DNA of 64,000 bases from NCBI GenBank assembly GCA_030052745.1, contig JANBVO010000009.1, positions 434,001 to 498,000 of the forward strand, read 5' to 3'. The position numbers and the translations under genes were made by a program. Shown here piece by piece: positions 30,965-41,141 of this stretch; the first letter of the stretch is position 1; each line of letters starts with the position of its first letter. The notes under the pieces were generated by a model. It saw only the letters and a program-made list of their open reading frames with translations. It was not told the origin of the DNA and did no database searches. This DNA comes from Pleurostoma richardsiae (taxonomy: Eukaryota > Ascomycota > Sordariomycetes > Calosphaeriales > Pleurostomataceae).

Positions 30965-32869
30965 ATGAGGCCTACCATAGGTGCATTTTGCTCCAAGATC
31001 TTGAGGCCATATTCAAAGATACGTCCTTGGGCCTCATGCCCCTGGTCAGTGCAGAGTTCCAGAGAAGCGTCATCATATATATCGCCCCCCACTTCACGCA
31101 TCACAGCACCTGAGTTTGAGCGGGTGCTCAAGGGGCCTTCGATGACTTCCTCTCAGATGAAGAGGCCATTGGGCGAGGCGGGTGGCAACCAGCAAAAGAA
31201 ATCCAAGAAGGCTAAGCGGAAGGGCGTCAAGGAGGGCTCATCCGAGGAGGTTCTCTTGGCAGACATCAGGTCTCTTCTGGAAGCCCAGAAGCTTTCAGAG
31301 CCTACGGGAAACGGAGAAAGCACGAATGAAGAGTCGCCCGAACTGACGGAGATCTCAGATCTACCAGAGCCGGGCACTGAGATAGAGGTCGAGGTCTTTG
31401 AGCTATCCTCGACCGGCGATGGTCTGGCGCGGCAGAAAGGCTCCCACAGGATCTACGTCCTGCCCTTCGCAGTCCCAGGGGACACCATCCGGGTGAAGGT
31501 GTACCGCCACCTGCCGAACGAGCAGTACTCTGTCGCCGACTTCATCTCGGTGACGAAGCCCTCCCCGCTGCGGGATGACAGCCGGATACAATGCAAGTAC
31601 TTTGGGCGCTGCTCGGGTTGTCAGTTCCAGATGCTGGACTATGCGGAGCAGCTGCGGCTCAAGAGGACCATTGTCGAGAAGGCGTTCCGCAACTTCTCCC
31701 AGCTTCCTCCCGAGCTCATCCCCCAGATCCAGGACACCATCGGTAGTCCGCTACAGTACAACTACCGGACGAAGCTAACGCCGCACTTTGATGGACCTCC
31801 CGGATTCCATAGGCGGGGAAGAGGGAAGAAGCAGGCGCTCCAGGAGGTCCCAGAAATTGGATTCATGCAGAAGGGTACGAGGAAGACGTTAGACATCGAA
31901 GATTGCCCGATAGGTACGGAGGCCGTACGGAAGGGCATGAAGAGGGAGCGGGAGCGGATGGCAGTCGACTTCGGCAAGTACCAGCGAGGCGCGACCATCC
32001 TCCTGCGGGAGAGCACACAGCGGGTACCCAAGGCCTCAAGTGACGAAGCTGAGCCGCAGCCCGTGGAGGCCCCCGCAGATTCCGTGATAGTCGAGGCGGA
32101 CTCTTACACAGACGTCAAGACCTGTATTACCGATGGCAACGCCACATCAACCGAGTACATAGACTCGTTCGTCTTCACCAACCCAGCCGGGTTCTTCTTC
32201 CAGAACAACAACTCCATCCTCCCCGTCTTCACCTCCTACATCCGGGAGAACATCCTCCCTCCACCGTCCCCCTCCGCCAAGCCCATCCGCTACCTCATAG
32301 ACGCCTACTCCGGCTCCGGCCTCTTCACCATCACGCTCTCCTCCCTCTTCCCCGGCGGCAGCACGGGCATCGACATCGCGGACAAGTCCATCGCCTTTGC
32401 GCGCCGCAACGCCGCGCTCAACGGCCTGCCGGAGGACCAGTGCCGCTTCATCGCCGCCGACGCGCCCGAGCTGTTCAAGAGCGTCGCGCACTACGACCCG
32501 GACGAGACCGTCGTCGTGCTGGACCCGCCGCGCAAGGGGTGCGACGCGAGCTTCCTGCGGCAGCTGCTGCGGTTCGGGCCCAGGCGGGTCGTCTACGTCA
32601 GCTGCAACGTGCACACGCAGGCCAGGGACATCGGGATGCTGGTGCGCGGAGAGGTTGACTTCGCGGAGGACAAGGACCGCGAGGAGCAGGAGGAGGGTGG
32701 CGAGCAGAAGGGCGACGCCGTGACGACTAGTAGTCCAGGAGTGCGGTACTCCATCGAGAGTCTGCGCGGGTTCGACTTCTTCCCGCAGACGGGGCACGTG
32801 GAGGGTGTCGCGTTGCTGAACAGAGTGGACGATGCTCCTGTGAACACCCAGGAGGCAGACGCACGGTAG
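30965..32869 (+). CDS. TRM2: Trm2-type tRNA (uracil-54-C5)-methyltransferase
   Basis: A single exon: 634 aa from ATG 30965, or 575 aa from ATG 31142 (MTSSQMKRP). The enzyme makes m5U54 in the T-loop of tRNA using S-adenosylmethionine. From the N-terminus: a Lys-rich patch (KKSKKAKRKG), a TRAM RNA-binding domain (EVEVFELSSTGDGLARQKGS to SPLRDD), Cys pairs CKYFGRCSGCQFQ as in RumA-type enzymes, then the SAM domain with AYSGSGLFTITLS, FIAADAPELF, DPPRKGCD and the catalytic Cys in VYVSCNVHTQARDIGML. A final FDFFPQTGHVEGVALL closes the family signature. The extra 59 residues from the upstream ATG are rich in Arg, Lys and Ser with the first acidic residue at 34, like a mitochondrial presequence. 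I therefore give the longer model, but both starts may be used. Convergent with the UNC-45 gene; 257 bp lie between stop codons. Confidence 0.88.
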   Translation: MRPTIGAFCSKILRPYSKIRPWASCPWSVQSSREASSYISPPTSRITAPEFERVLKGPSMTSSQMKRPLGEAGGNQQKKSKKAKRKGVKEGSSEEVLLADIRSLLEAQKLSEPTGNGESTNEESPELTEISDLPEPGTEIEVEVFELSSTGDGLARQKGSHRIYVLPFAVPGDTIRVKVYRHLPNEQYSVADFISVTKPSPLRDDSRIQCKYFGRCSGCQFQMLDYAEQLRLKRTIVEKAFRNFSQLPPELIPQIQDTIGSPLQYNYRTKLTPHFDGPPGFHRRGRGKKQALQEVPEIGFMQKGTRKTLDIEDCPIGTEAVRKGMKRERERMAVDFGKYQRGATILLRESTQRVPKASSDEAEPQPVEAPADSVIVEADSYTDVKTCITDGNATSTEYIDSFVFTNPAGFFFQNNNSILPVFTSYIRENILPPPSPSAKPIRYLIDAYSGSGLFTITLSSLFPGGSTGIDIADKSIAFARRNAALNGLPEDQCRFIAADAPELFKSVAHYDPDETVVVLDPPRKGCDASFLRQLLRFGPRRVVYVSCNVHTQARDIGMLVRGEVDFAEDKDREEQEEGGEQKGDAVTTSSPGVRYSIESLRGFDFFPQTGHVEGVALLNRVDDAPVNTQEADAR

Positions 32870-33126
32870 TACTTCACACGAGTGTATAGATATCATGGAG
32901 ACCAAAATCCAAGGAATACAAGAAAAGAAAAGGTCTCGGCATCCTGCCTCTTTTCCTGTTCGACATTTGAAGCTGCATTCTATTACTGAAAGCCCGCCTT
33001 CATAAACGTGACAGCATGCCCTCTGCAGACGACCGTCACTCGTAAAACTGGATGATGCCTAGACTCCTTATACCCGCCCGCTTGTTTCTCACACGATTTG
33101 AAAGACAACCCAACCCCTCGTCAACC

Positions 33127-35315
33127 CTAGTTCTCCTCCAGTAGCAACTTGAGAGCCTGCACCGTAATATCCAGCACCTCCGGCCTGCGGCTCTTCTTCG
33201 CCGCCTCCGTCAGGACCTCAATGCCGTTCGCCTCCCGTATCTTCGTCCGCGCCAGCCTCCCGGCCTCTCCCTCCGCGGCGACCATGTTGAACAGCACGAA
33301 GACGCCCCTGTGCCGCAGCTCCTCGTCGTTCTCGGCGCACAGGCCCAACACAATGTCCACGCCGCGGTTGCGCATGGCGATCGCGCTCACGACCGACTCC
33401 ACGCCAGTCAACGTGGCCAGCGCGCCGCCCGCGGCCTTACGCGTGCCCTCGTCCTCGGCGTCGGCGAGGGCGACGAGTACGTTGAGCCTATCGCGGGCCT
33501 TGGGGCTGTCGTCGGCGTAGAGCGCCATGGCGTCGACGCACTGGACGAGGTTGCACACGAGCTCGACTGCGGCCTTCGCGACGAGGCGGTTCGACGAGAG
33601 CATGTGCTCCTCGATGTCCGACCAGGCGGTGCGGACGATGTTAGTGCGGGTGTCGTCATCAGTGGAGGCGAGGTTTGTCAGGGCCATAAGCGACTCGAAT
33701 GTGGGGAGCAGGTCGTGGTTGTCGGAGTTCGTCTCCGGGTTCAGTATGGCGACAAGCGGCCAGATGGCGGCGCTCTGTGGTGTAGTGCGGTTACCGCCGA
33801 AGACGAGGCTGGGATTGGTGCTTATGAGGATGCGGGCGAGGGCCTGCGCGGCGACCCGCCGGGCTTGACGCTCTTCCGTGTGCAGAGTGTTGAAGCCGGT
33901 GATGAGGAGTCGCACTGCACCTTGTTGGGCGAGCTGGCCCCGGATGTTGGTGGTCATCGAGAGGGCGTTGACGATGGAGATGATGAGTGAGAGCGAGGCT
34001 GTGGAGGCATGTTTGGCATGGGTGACGAGGACCGGGGTAACGCCTGCTTCGAAGACGCGCTTACAGCGCTCGGAGACATGCTTGTCATCGACAAGAGGGT
34101 CGGGGTTGAACTTGCCGGCCGCGTTCGCGTAGGCCTTGAGCTGGTTCATCTTCTTCTCCTCCTCGGATTGAGGTGGCTGGTAGCGGGTGAGGTTGACGAA
34201 AATGCTGAGCGCGCCATACGTCAGGGGCGACTTCGGAGGCGCGTCGTCAAGAGTCTTGACAAGACTCTTGAGGAATTCCTTGTTCTTTGAAAGATCTTCC
34301 CTCACAGTCGGCTGCAGGGACGCATACGCCAGGCCCTCTATGGAGTTGGGAGTAGCGTGCTCTGGATTCTCCAGAAGCATCTTCGTGAACATCTTGGACA
34401 AGTCCTCGATGCTAGTCGTGGCTTGCGTGACCCGCCCCTCGCCCTCCCCTGGCGGCGGGTGCGGCTGTATGGCCTTGAGTGATAGTCTACGGTCAGCTAG
34501 ACACCCTGGGCAGCAGTGCCGGTGGCAGGGACGGGAGGACAAGATTCTGTGGCAGGATATCTAACCCTTAGCTTGGCCAAGATCACAGCAGCCAAGTGCT
34601 GTACGTGTTCCGAATGCCGCTTCATCAAGATTGACCCTTCCGAAACGTGGACGTCTGGATCAGTCGCCGCCAGAGCCTTCGCGGCGTCCTCGGGGTCCTG
34701 GTCGACGACCTCCTCGAGCCACTCGGTGCAGTACTTCTGCACCGCGTCTCGGCATTGCCCATTCATGCATGCAGCGTTCAGCATCTCCAGACACGCCGTC
34801 TCCACCTTCCTGCTCTTCCACTTCCTCCTCATGAGAGGCCCCAGGCTTGGCAGGAAGCCTTCGCTGAGAAACAGCTCTGCAGTGAGATCTGGTACTATGG
34901 GGAAGATGACCGAGGCGACGCAGAAGGCGACAATGTAGTCGTCATAGGTTCCTCGCGCGACGCGGTCGTGGAAGAAGTCAGAGAGCTTCTTCGCTCCATC
35001 TTCGCCTGCAGCCTTGAGATAGGCTGACGTTGTGAGGGTGGCGTGTCCGCGGACAACCTCGTCCTGCCTCATGTCCAGGTAGCACACAATGGTGTCCACA
35101 CAGTCGCCATCGATGACGGAGCATATCGACTTTTCCTTGTCCTTCTTTGCGATCTCAACATCGTCGTTCAGGAGCTTGGTCAGCCGGTCAAGGTCCTGAC
35201 ACGTCTCATCGTCCTCGCGGCCGCCCTCCATTAATCGCGCAAAGAGCAGGAGAGTCTGGTCCTCCCTGCTCATCTCCTCGAGCTTCCTGCCGCTGCTCTC
35301 CACTACGGTCTCCAT
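33127..35315 (-). CDS. UNC-45/She4/Cro1-type myosin chaperone
   Basis: Two exons, 35315-34566 and 34473-33127, giving 698 aa. The 92-bp intron uses GTTAGA as donor, a CTGAC branch and CTCAAG as acceptor. These are not the strongest sites, but they are the pair I found that keeps both flanking frames in phase: LAKLR joined to AIQPHPPPGEG. The protein is an all-helical armadillo-like repeat protein. The central-domain signature (EHVQHLAAVILAKL; TTSIEDLSKMF; NSIEGLAYASLQPTVREDL) and the C-terminal UCS domain (LAQQGAVRLLITGFNTLHTE; AAQALARILISTNPSLVF; PLVAILNPE) are clear. Fungal members lack the N-terminal TPR of animal UNC-45, as here. They help myosin motors fold and so support actin-based transport and cytokinesis. 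Divergent from TFB4 with 641 bp between starts. Confidence 0.85.
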
Positions 35316-35956
35316 GGTTGTTGTTCAGTCCTGGGTCGTGTCCCTGGGTGGAAGAGGTTTGCAATCGAAGGTAGAAGAAAAGAAATGATATCGAGAGATG
35401 ATCGGAGGGTTCGGTGCAAGACTCGGTCTTATATACCTCTGACTAGTTCCCCCACAAGGTATTCCCTCAAGTACGACGCGACGCCTCACGCATTTCTTGG
35501 CCGTGTCTCATGGGGCTGCAGCAGGTTGCATTGATACATGGCACCTCGCAGCCTCATCTGATGCGCCGTGGACCGTTTTTTCTCTCATTGAAATGCCCCT
35601 CACTGGCCGTCGAGCTGTTTACGATAACATGAGCTCACCTGATCAATGGAGGGGCAGTTTTCTGCTTATCAGCACGTGACTTCGCTCCTGCTCTAGCGGC
35701 TCTCGCGGGTTTGGCTTTGCCGCTAGCGACGCGGAATGACGGTACGTACCGACAGTAAGCGCACGGACGGGCCACACCAAAAGAGAAGAAGAAGAAGCTC
35801 TTCTTTCTCTGGTGACGGCTTCGAGCTCTGACTCCCCGACGCAGATCTGGATCAGCTGCATGAACGGCACCGGTTGCCCTCGTCCTCGCACCCTTGTCGA
35901 ATGGCCGGGAGTGCAGCAGCGGCATAGACGGGAGAAGTAGGGCCGCTCACCTCACA
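35316..35956. promoter_or_regulatory. Divergent promoter UNC-45 / TFB4
   Basis: 641 bp between start codons. A poly-purine tract GAGAAGAAGAAGAAGC lies at about 35782-35797. Both flanks have leaders of normal fungal composition. Minus-strand frames at 35635-35925 have no motif and are discounted. Confidence 0.45.
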
Positions 35957-37234
35957 ATGGACGCCGTCGATGCCACCGGCCACTACGAGGTCTACGCCAC
36001 CGAGGAGACGCCTTCGCTGTGCTCCATCATCATCGACACCAACCCGCGGGCCTGGGCCGCCATCAACGATGTCCTCCCCATATCCAAGGCCATCGCCAAC
36101 ATCCTCATCTTCGTCAACGCCCACCTCTCCTTCAGCAACTCCAACCAGGTCGCCATAATAGCCTCCCACTGCAACCGCGCAGTATGGCTCTACCCCGAAC
36201 CGCCCAAGCCAGCGTCGAAACCCCCACCGACGTCCGCCGCAGATGGCAGCGGCGACATCGAGATGACCGACGCTGATGGCCCCAGTAACCCAACACCTCC
36301 GAAGCGCTCCTCGGCGAACAAGTACGCCCAGTTCGCCCACGTCGAATCCACCCTCCTCTCTTCCCTCCGGTCCCTCATCACCTCCACGACCGAGGCCGAC
36401 CTCTCCACCACCACAACCCAGATCGCCGGCGCCCTCACCCTCGCCCTCTCTCACATCAACAAGGCCTCGGTCGCCCTCACCCAGACCAGGACCCCGTCCT
36501 CGAACGCCAAGGTCCCGACCAGCAGCAGCGCCCCGGCCTCCTCCGCCGCGGCGGGCACAACCTCCGGTGCCGTCTCCGGCGGCGGGGCGCTGCACGGGCT
36601 GCACGCCCGCATCCTCGTCGTCAGCGTATCCGACTCCTCCGCCTCGCAGTACATCCCCACCATGAACGCCGTCTTCGCCGCCGCCCATGCCGGCATCCCC
36701 ATCGACACCCTCGCCCTGCGCGGCTCCGCCACCTTCCTGCAGCAGGCCAGCTTCATCACCCGCGGCACTTTCCTCGAGGCTCGCGAGCCCCGCGGCCTGC
36801 TGACCTACCTCATGTTCGGCTTCGCCAGCAGCAGCGCTCCCGCCGAGTCCCAGTCCACCGCCGCGGGCTCGAGCAGCTCCTCAGGCGCAGCGTCCGCTGC
36901 AGGCGGGCCGGGCACCACTGTCCGCGCGGACGCCGCGAGCGTCAACCAGCTACTAGCACCGAGCGCCGACGCCGTGGACTTCCGGGCCGCGTGCTTCTGC
37001 CACCGGCGCGTGGTGGACACGGGGTTCGTGTGCAGCATCTGCCTCAGCATCTTCTGCGAGGTGCCCGAGGGCGCCGAGTGCCTCACCTGCGGGACGAAGC
37101 TGGCCCTGGGCAACTACGGCGCCAAGCCTGCGGTTGTGCCCCGCCAGAGGAAGAAGAAGAGGCGGCGGCTGGGGATCAACAGCGAGGGCCGGGAGGAGTC
37201 GTACAGCGTGGCCGGGACGCCGCGGCCGGGATGA
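35957..37234 (+). CDS. TFB4: TFIIH core subunit Tfb4 (p34)
   Basis: A single-exon gene of 425 aa. The start is the ATG at 35957 (CTCACAATGG); the frame is open 21 codons further up but without a better start. Tfb4 is a structural subunit of the core of TFIIH, used in RNA polymerase II initiation and nucleotide excision repair. It has a von Willebrand A-like domain: SLCSIIIDTNPRAWAAIND, then ILIFVNAHLSFSNSNQVAII, HARILVVSVSDSSASQYIP and HAGIPIDTLALRG. The C-terminal Cys-rich zinc finger reads CFCHRRVVDTGFVCSICLS, with a second half AECLTCGTKLALG. A long Ser/Thr/Ala-rich insertion (~85-105) and a second low-complexity stretch (~290-325) break the domain, as is common in filamentous fungi. The tail is basic (RQRKKKRRRLG), which could act as a nuclear signal. 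Confidence 0.9.
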   Translation: MDAVDATGHYEVYATEETPSLCSIIIDTNPRAWAAINDVLPISKAIANILIFVNAHLSFSNSNQVAIIASHCNRAVWLYPEPPKPASKPPPTSAADGSGDIEMTDADGPSNPTPPKRSSANKYAQFAHVESTLLSSLRSLITSTTEADLSTTTTQIAGALTLALSHINKASVALTQTRTPSSNAKVPTSSSAPASSAAAGTTSGAVSGGGALHGLHARILVVSVSDSSASQYIPTMNAVFAAAHAGIPIDTLALRGSATFLQQASFITRGTFLEAREPRGLLTYLMFGFASSSAPAESQSTAAGSSSSSGAASAAGGPGTTVRADAASVNQLLAPSADAVDFRAACFCHRRVVDTGFVCSICLSIFCEVPEGAECLTCGTKLALGNYGAKPAVVPRQRKKKRRRLGINSEGREESYSVAGTPRPG

Positions 37235-37994
37235 TCACTCGGCAGTTGAGGCGCGCAAGGCCTCAGTATATATTCTGGGCTGGAGGAACGGCATCATAAT
37301 GACAAGAGTGTGTATCACATCATGTATTGTGTCTCATGTACCACGGACAGGGCCGGTGGGAAAGGGAAATTGGGCAATGGCGTTCGGTCACCACTGGGCG
37401 GGACAGCTCCTAGATAGGAGACCTGGCATGAGATTACCCGAAGGCGTCGAAAATGATTAACAGGATGCTTGGAATGCGTCGCATATAGGCTTATTTCTGA
37501 GTGCGGCCGCAGGATCTTGCGAGCGGATATCTAGCTACTACCCCGTTCGATCCTGCGTTGTTCTATCTGCTGTATCTCTGTCGAGCACCCCCTCCATTGT
37601 GAACACCTTTTAAGCGCCAGGCTCTCTTCCCTCGGCGTTCTTCCGTTCTAGGCAGAAAGACGCTTATAGGGGCGGCTCCAAAACGGCTAAGCAAACCTCC
37701 ACATATAATACAGGCAGGCTATCAGGGCGTCTTGATCCAACTGATTGTCGCCAAAACACGCCAACCAACGGCGTTGAGGCCTTCAGGACCAAGGAGATCG
37801 TCGGAATCTTAGGGTTAAATTAACGTAGTCTTTACTTCTTGGGCACCATCCAGAGGCCGTTGGATCGTTCCATCAGGGTACTGGGGGAAGAATTCAGGGG
37901 CCTAGGCCTCTCAAACGCACGACGAGGAAATGAAGCACCGCCGACCGATATGCAGCAGCGAAAGCCGGTCGTGGTGCGAAGGTCCGCAGGACCT
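37235..37994. other. Convergent 3' region TFB4 / taspase-like gene
   Basis: 760 bp between stop codons. No gene, repeat or RNA is recognised; plus-strand frames crossing 37839-38285 are shadows of the taspase gene. Confidence 0.5.
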
Positions 37995-40025
37995 TTAGTC
38001 CAGTGCAATCTTCCGTGCGCCCCGGGCGATACGCCTGACCTCGCCGACCCGGGACATGGTGAGCAGCGGCTCCTTATCCTTGGTCGACATAGAACAGAGA
38101 GCGAAAGAATCGGTGTTGTGGCCAAAGTAGAGATAGCATGCGCTTCGTGTCTGCTTGACGGCCATGACTCCAATCGCACCCGGCGAGCTCTGACATCTGA
38201 CGCCGGGATGGTCCATGAAGTCCTCGAGGATGAACGATTCCATGATCGCGTCTTCGTCATCTTCGTCCTTTTCTGTAGAGCCTAACCCGCGGCGCTTGCT
38301 GAAATACAACCGCTCAGCACATTTGAATGATGCCATCGTCGTAGCCATGTGCTCGCCCGTGCCGCTTGTCACCGCAGCCACGGACAGAAAATCCTCTTCC
38401 ATCGGGTCGGAGGGGATAACGGCCGTGCCAATGCCAACTAAAGCGGCAGGGCCAACACGGCCCCTATGTTTCATGCCTATTCCCCCGGAGGAAGACCCGG
38501 CAGCCATGTTACCGTCCAGATCAATCGCAATGGCACCTACAGTGTCTGAAATCTCGTCCTCATCCATGTGGTCTCCGGAGAGGTGCATGTTTGCGTTCGA
38601 GCCACCGGGTCCACTGCCGAGGTCTCCGTTTATATGAGCGTCCTTTCTGCAATCATCAACAGCCTGTGAAGCGGTTGTCGCTCCGTCATGAGCTGAGCCG
38701 GCCAAAGCTACTTGGCTTCTGGATGTGACAGGTGTATACGCCCTGGAGTTGACTGGTGTTGCACCTCTGAGCTCATTGTCGAAACCATGAGAAGACTTGA
38801 GTCGTTTAGCAGACAAGCGTGAAGCCGGCGACGTGGATGAACGTCGAGGGTCTTTGGACGTCAAAGGGTTTCTATCTGCAGCGTTTGGTGCACCCGAACT
38901 AGTGCGAGGGCTTCGCCCCAGAGACCGAGACTGTCTTGTAGGAGAATAGTTGAAGACGGATTCTTTGGTGCCCGACGGGGAGTCGGGCTGGCCTTCATTC
39001 CAGGTACCTGTCAGGATAGCGCTCAAATGATCGCGTCGCTGACCAGGCCGGTTTGTGTCCTCCTCATACTGGCTGGACGCTTCGACGTCGGTCTTGGAGG
39101 AGGAAGCGGATATCTTGGCATCAGCTGCCTTGAGGTCTTCATTCCATCGTCGAAAACGGTCTTGAGCGTTCTTGGACACCAGGCGTTCGTTGGGTGTCAG
39201 CTTCATTCCATGTTCTCGCGCGAACACTTTCGCACCTTCCCCGACGAGAATGTTTGGAGGCACACGACGTAACGATAGCGGCTGAGAGGATAGTTCCTGG
39301 ACAATTTTTGCGAGGGATATCGGATTCTTGATCACTACGAAGATGGTGAGCAGAGATATTATCCTGTTTGGAAGGGTATCGCTTACTTGGCACAGCTCCA
39401 CAAGCGCCACTCCTTCCTAGATGGTCAATGATAGTTGCATCGCACTCCACGGTGCCATCAATGGCGAGGTTGCTGCCGTATCCCGCATTTGTGATCTCTT
39501 GATCTTCAAGGGATCTGATGGCAGCTTCCACGGCTTGGACTGCGGATCCACCCGCTTTGATGAACTGCATGGCCGCGCGAGCAGCCCTACCCGGATTAGT
39601 AAATTCTTTAGGAACAGAAAACGGATGTTAACTCACTCAGCGCAAGCTTCCAGGTGGAGTTTTTCGTTCGTGACGCTATGATAACCAGCACCGGCGTGAA
39701 TGAAAATGGCACCACCAGAACGTGGAGCCAGGCTCTTGTTCGTGCGCTTCAGAATGCGATCAACCGCTCCGTCGTAGCCTTGACCTCGACGTGAAGGGTC
39801 AGGAGAGAGGCGGCCTAAAAAGTAGCCATCCTCGGAATCGTCGCTCGAGGACACGTCGGGCGGCGAAGAATCCATATGGACAATCCTAGCATCTTCTGAG
39901 TAACGATGATCGTCAAGTGCGAGATTTTCAAAGGTCAACGAACTTGGACTATGACACAGGTTGGGAGGAGGAGAAACCGGTCTGCATGCGAGTTTCATCG
40001 ACTGATCTGTGCAAGGTCTGTTCAT
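37995..40025 (-). CDS. Taspase/asparaginase-2 type N-terminal nucleophile hydrolase
   Basis: Three exons: 40025-39637, 39586-39387 and 39334-37995, with introns of 50 and 52 bp (GTGAGT, CTAAT branch, GGTAG; GTAAGC, CGTAG). Phases close to 642 aa. The family comprises L-asparaginases, aspartylglucosaminidase and taspase 1, which self-cleave before a Thr. Here that Thr is in SDTVGAIAIDLDGN, with downstream SSGGIGMKHRGRVG. The alpha part shows IFIHAGAGYHS, AVEAAIRSLEDQEITNAGYG and GTVECDATIIDHLGRSGACG. The closing part has a Cys-rich CAERLYFSKRRG. Between the halves are roughly 200 Ser/Pro/Arg-rich, probably disordered residues, more taspase-like than asparaginase-like. The start is uncertain: ATG 40025 is the first in the frame, but ATG at 39998 or 39873 is also possible, since the N-terminal ~90 residues are not conserved in the fold. 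Confidence 0.8.
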
Positions 40026-41141
40026 GGAAAAGGCTAGACCAGAGGGATGTCGAATAGATAGATATTGTTGACTTGCGTGAGACCGTATAGGAAAAGCTTT
40101 GGCAGCACCACGGGCGTCCTGGAGTTGGCGATTTATGTTGCAGCAGTAAAAATGGCGCGAGGTTGGAGCAGGAGGATGAAACAAGCTGCCAAACTATGAG
40201 CTGCCGAAGAAGAAAGAAGAGATGTTTTAATCCCAAAAAGAGTCATCCACGAAAGCGAGAACGCAAACCCTCAAAAAAAGGAGACCGCAACGGTGGCAGA
40301 TCCCAAAAGAATACAGATTAAGTGTGCTTGGTGTTTGATATGGATTCAGAGCAAGCAATGAGCGAGAGACACTGAGGCCTGGTGTCTCCAGAGAAGAAGG
40401 CAGAAGCTTGCCGAGGTGTTTGAGGACGAGACCGGTCCTGAAGAGAATATCAGGTGTGTTTGAGTAGGCTTTTGCAGGATGAGTGTCGTAAATGTAAGGT
40501 AAGGTGGTTTGGAGCGGCTTTGAGCACCGCACGTCAACCCTGAGCTGAACCAGAGGAAGCTGCCATCAAGTGTACAACACGACTGTGCCTTCTCTCCGAA
40601 GCAAAATGTGCTGCCTTGCGGGACTGGCTTATATGGGGAGTAAGAGATCCTTCTCGAGCATTTTCTATCTCGCAGAAGATGCCGATGGTTTAAAACCACA
40701 GTTCAACGGTGGATAAGGGGCCGTATGTAAGTCAAGGCCTGAGCAGGTACACGACAACCTGTTTCGTGTATTAGTCCTTCGTCTACCCTGGTTCCTCTTC
40801 AGCAGGGCTCTAACACCGTGGACTTACATGGCCGTGCGCCATGCCGTTCATACCGCATTGTCGTCCATAGCGGATGTTGGCGAGGTTGAAGGCTTCCTAT
40901 TTGGGTGATGTCGGAATTTCGGACTTGTTCCAGCCGTCCTCCGTGTTTTGGCGGGGCTCCGTATTACATACGCAATCAGCCGCAACTCGAGCTCCTGCTT
41001 GGCCAGGCACGTAATTCCGGCCCTCCATCCCAATCTCGACCATCTCCAACCCCACCAGCCACCCCTTCTTCATCCGCGATATTCAGCATTGCGTAGTCAT
41101 AGGGAGCATCGCGAGCTGCGCATCGCTCTCCTCCCACAAAT
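40026..41141. other. Intergenic, taspase-like gene and ARP3 promoters
   Basis: About 1.1 kb between divergent genes. Long minus-strand frames (40227-40699) lack motifs; they may be the transcribed leader of the taspase gene. Upstream of ARP3 there is a pyrimidine-rich CCCCACCAGCCACCCCTTCTT stretch at about 41050-41070, usual for highly expressed fungal genes. Confidence 0.45.

Noticed and set aside
35635-35925. Minus-strand frames in the UNC-45/TFB4 promoter
   Set aside because: Short, no motif, and generated by the GAA/CTT purine tract; they lie within a divergent promoter.
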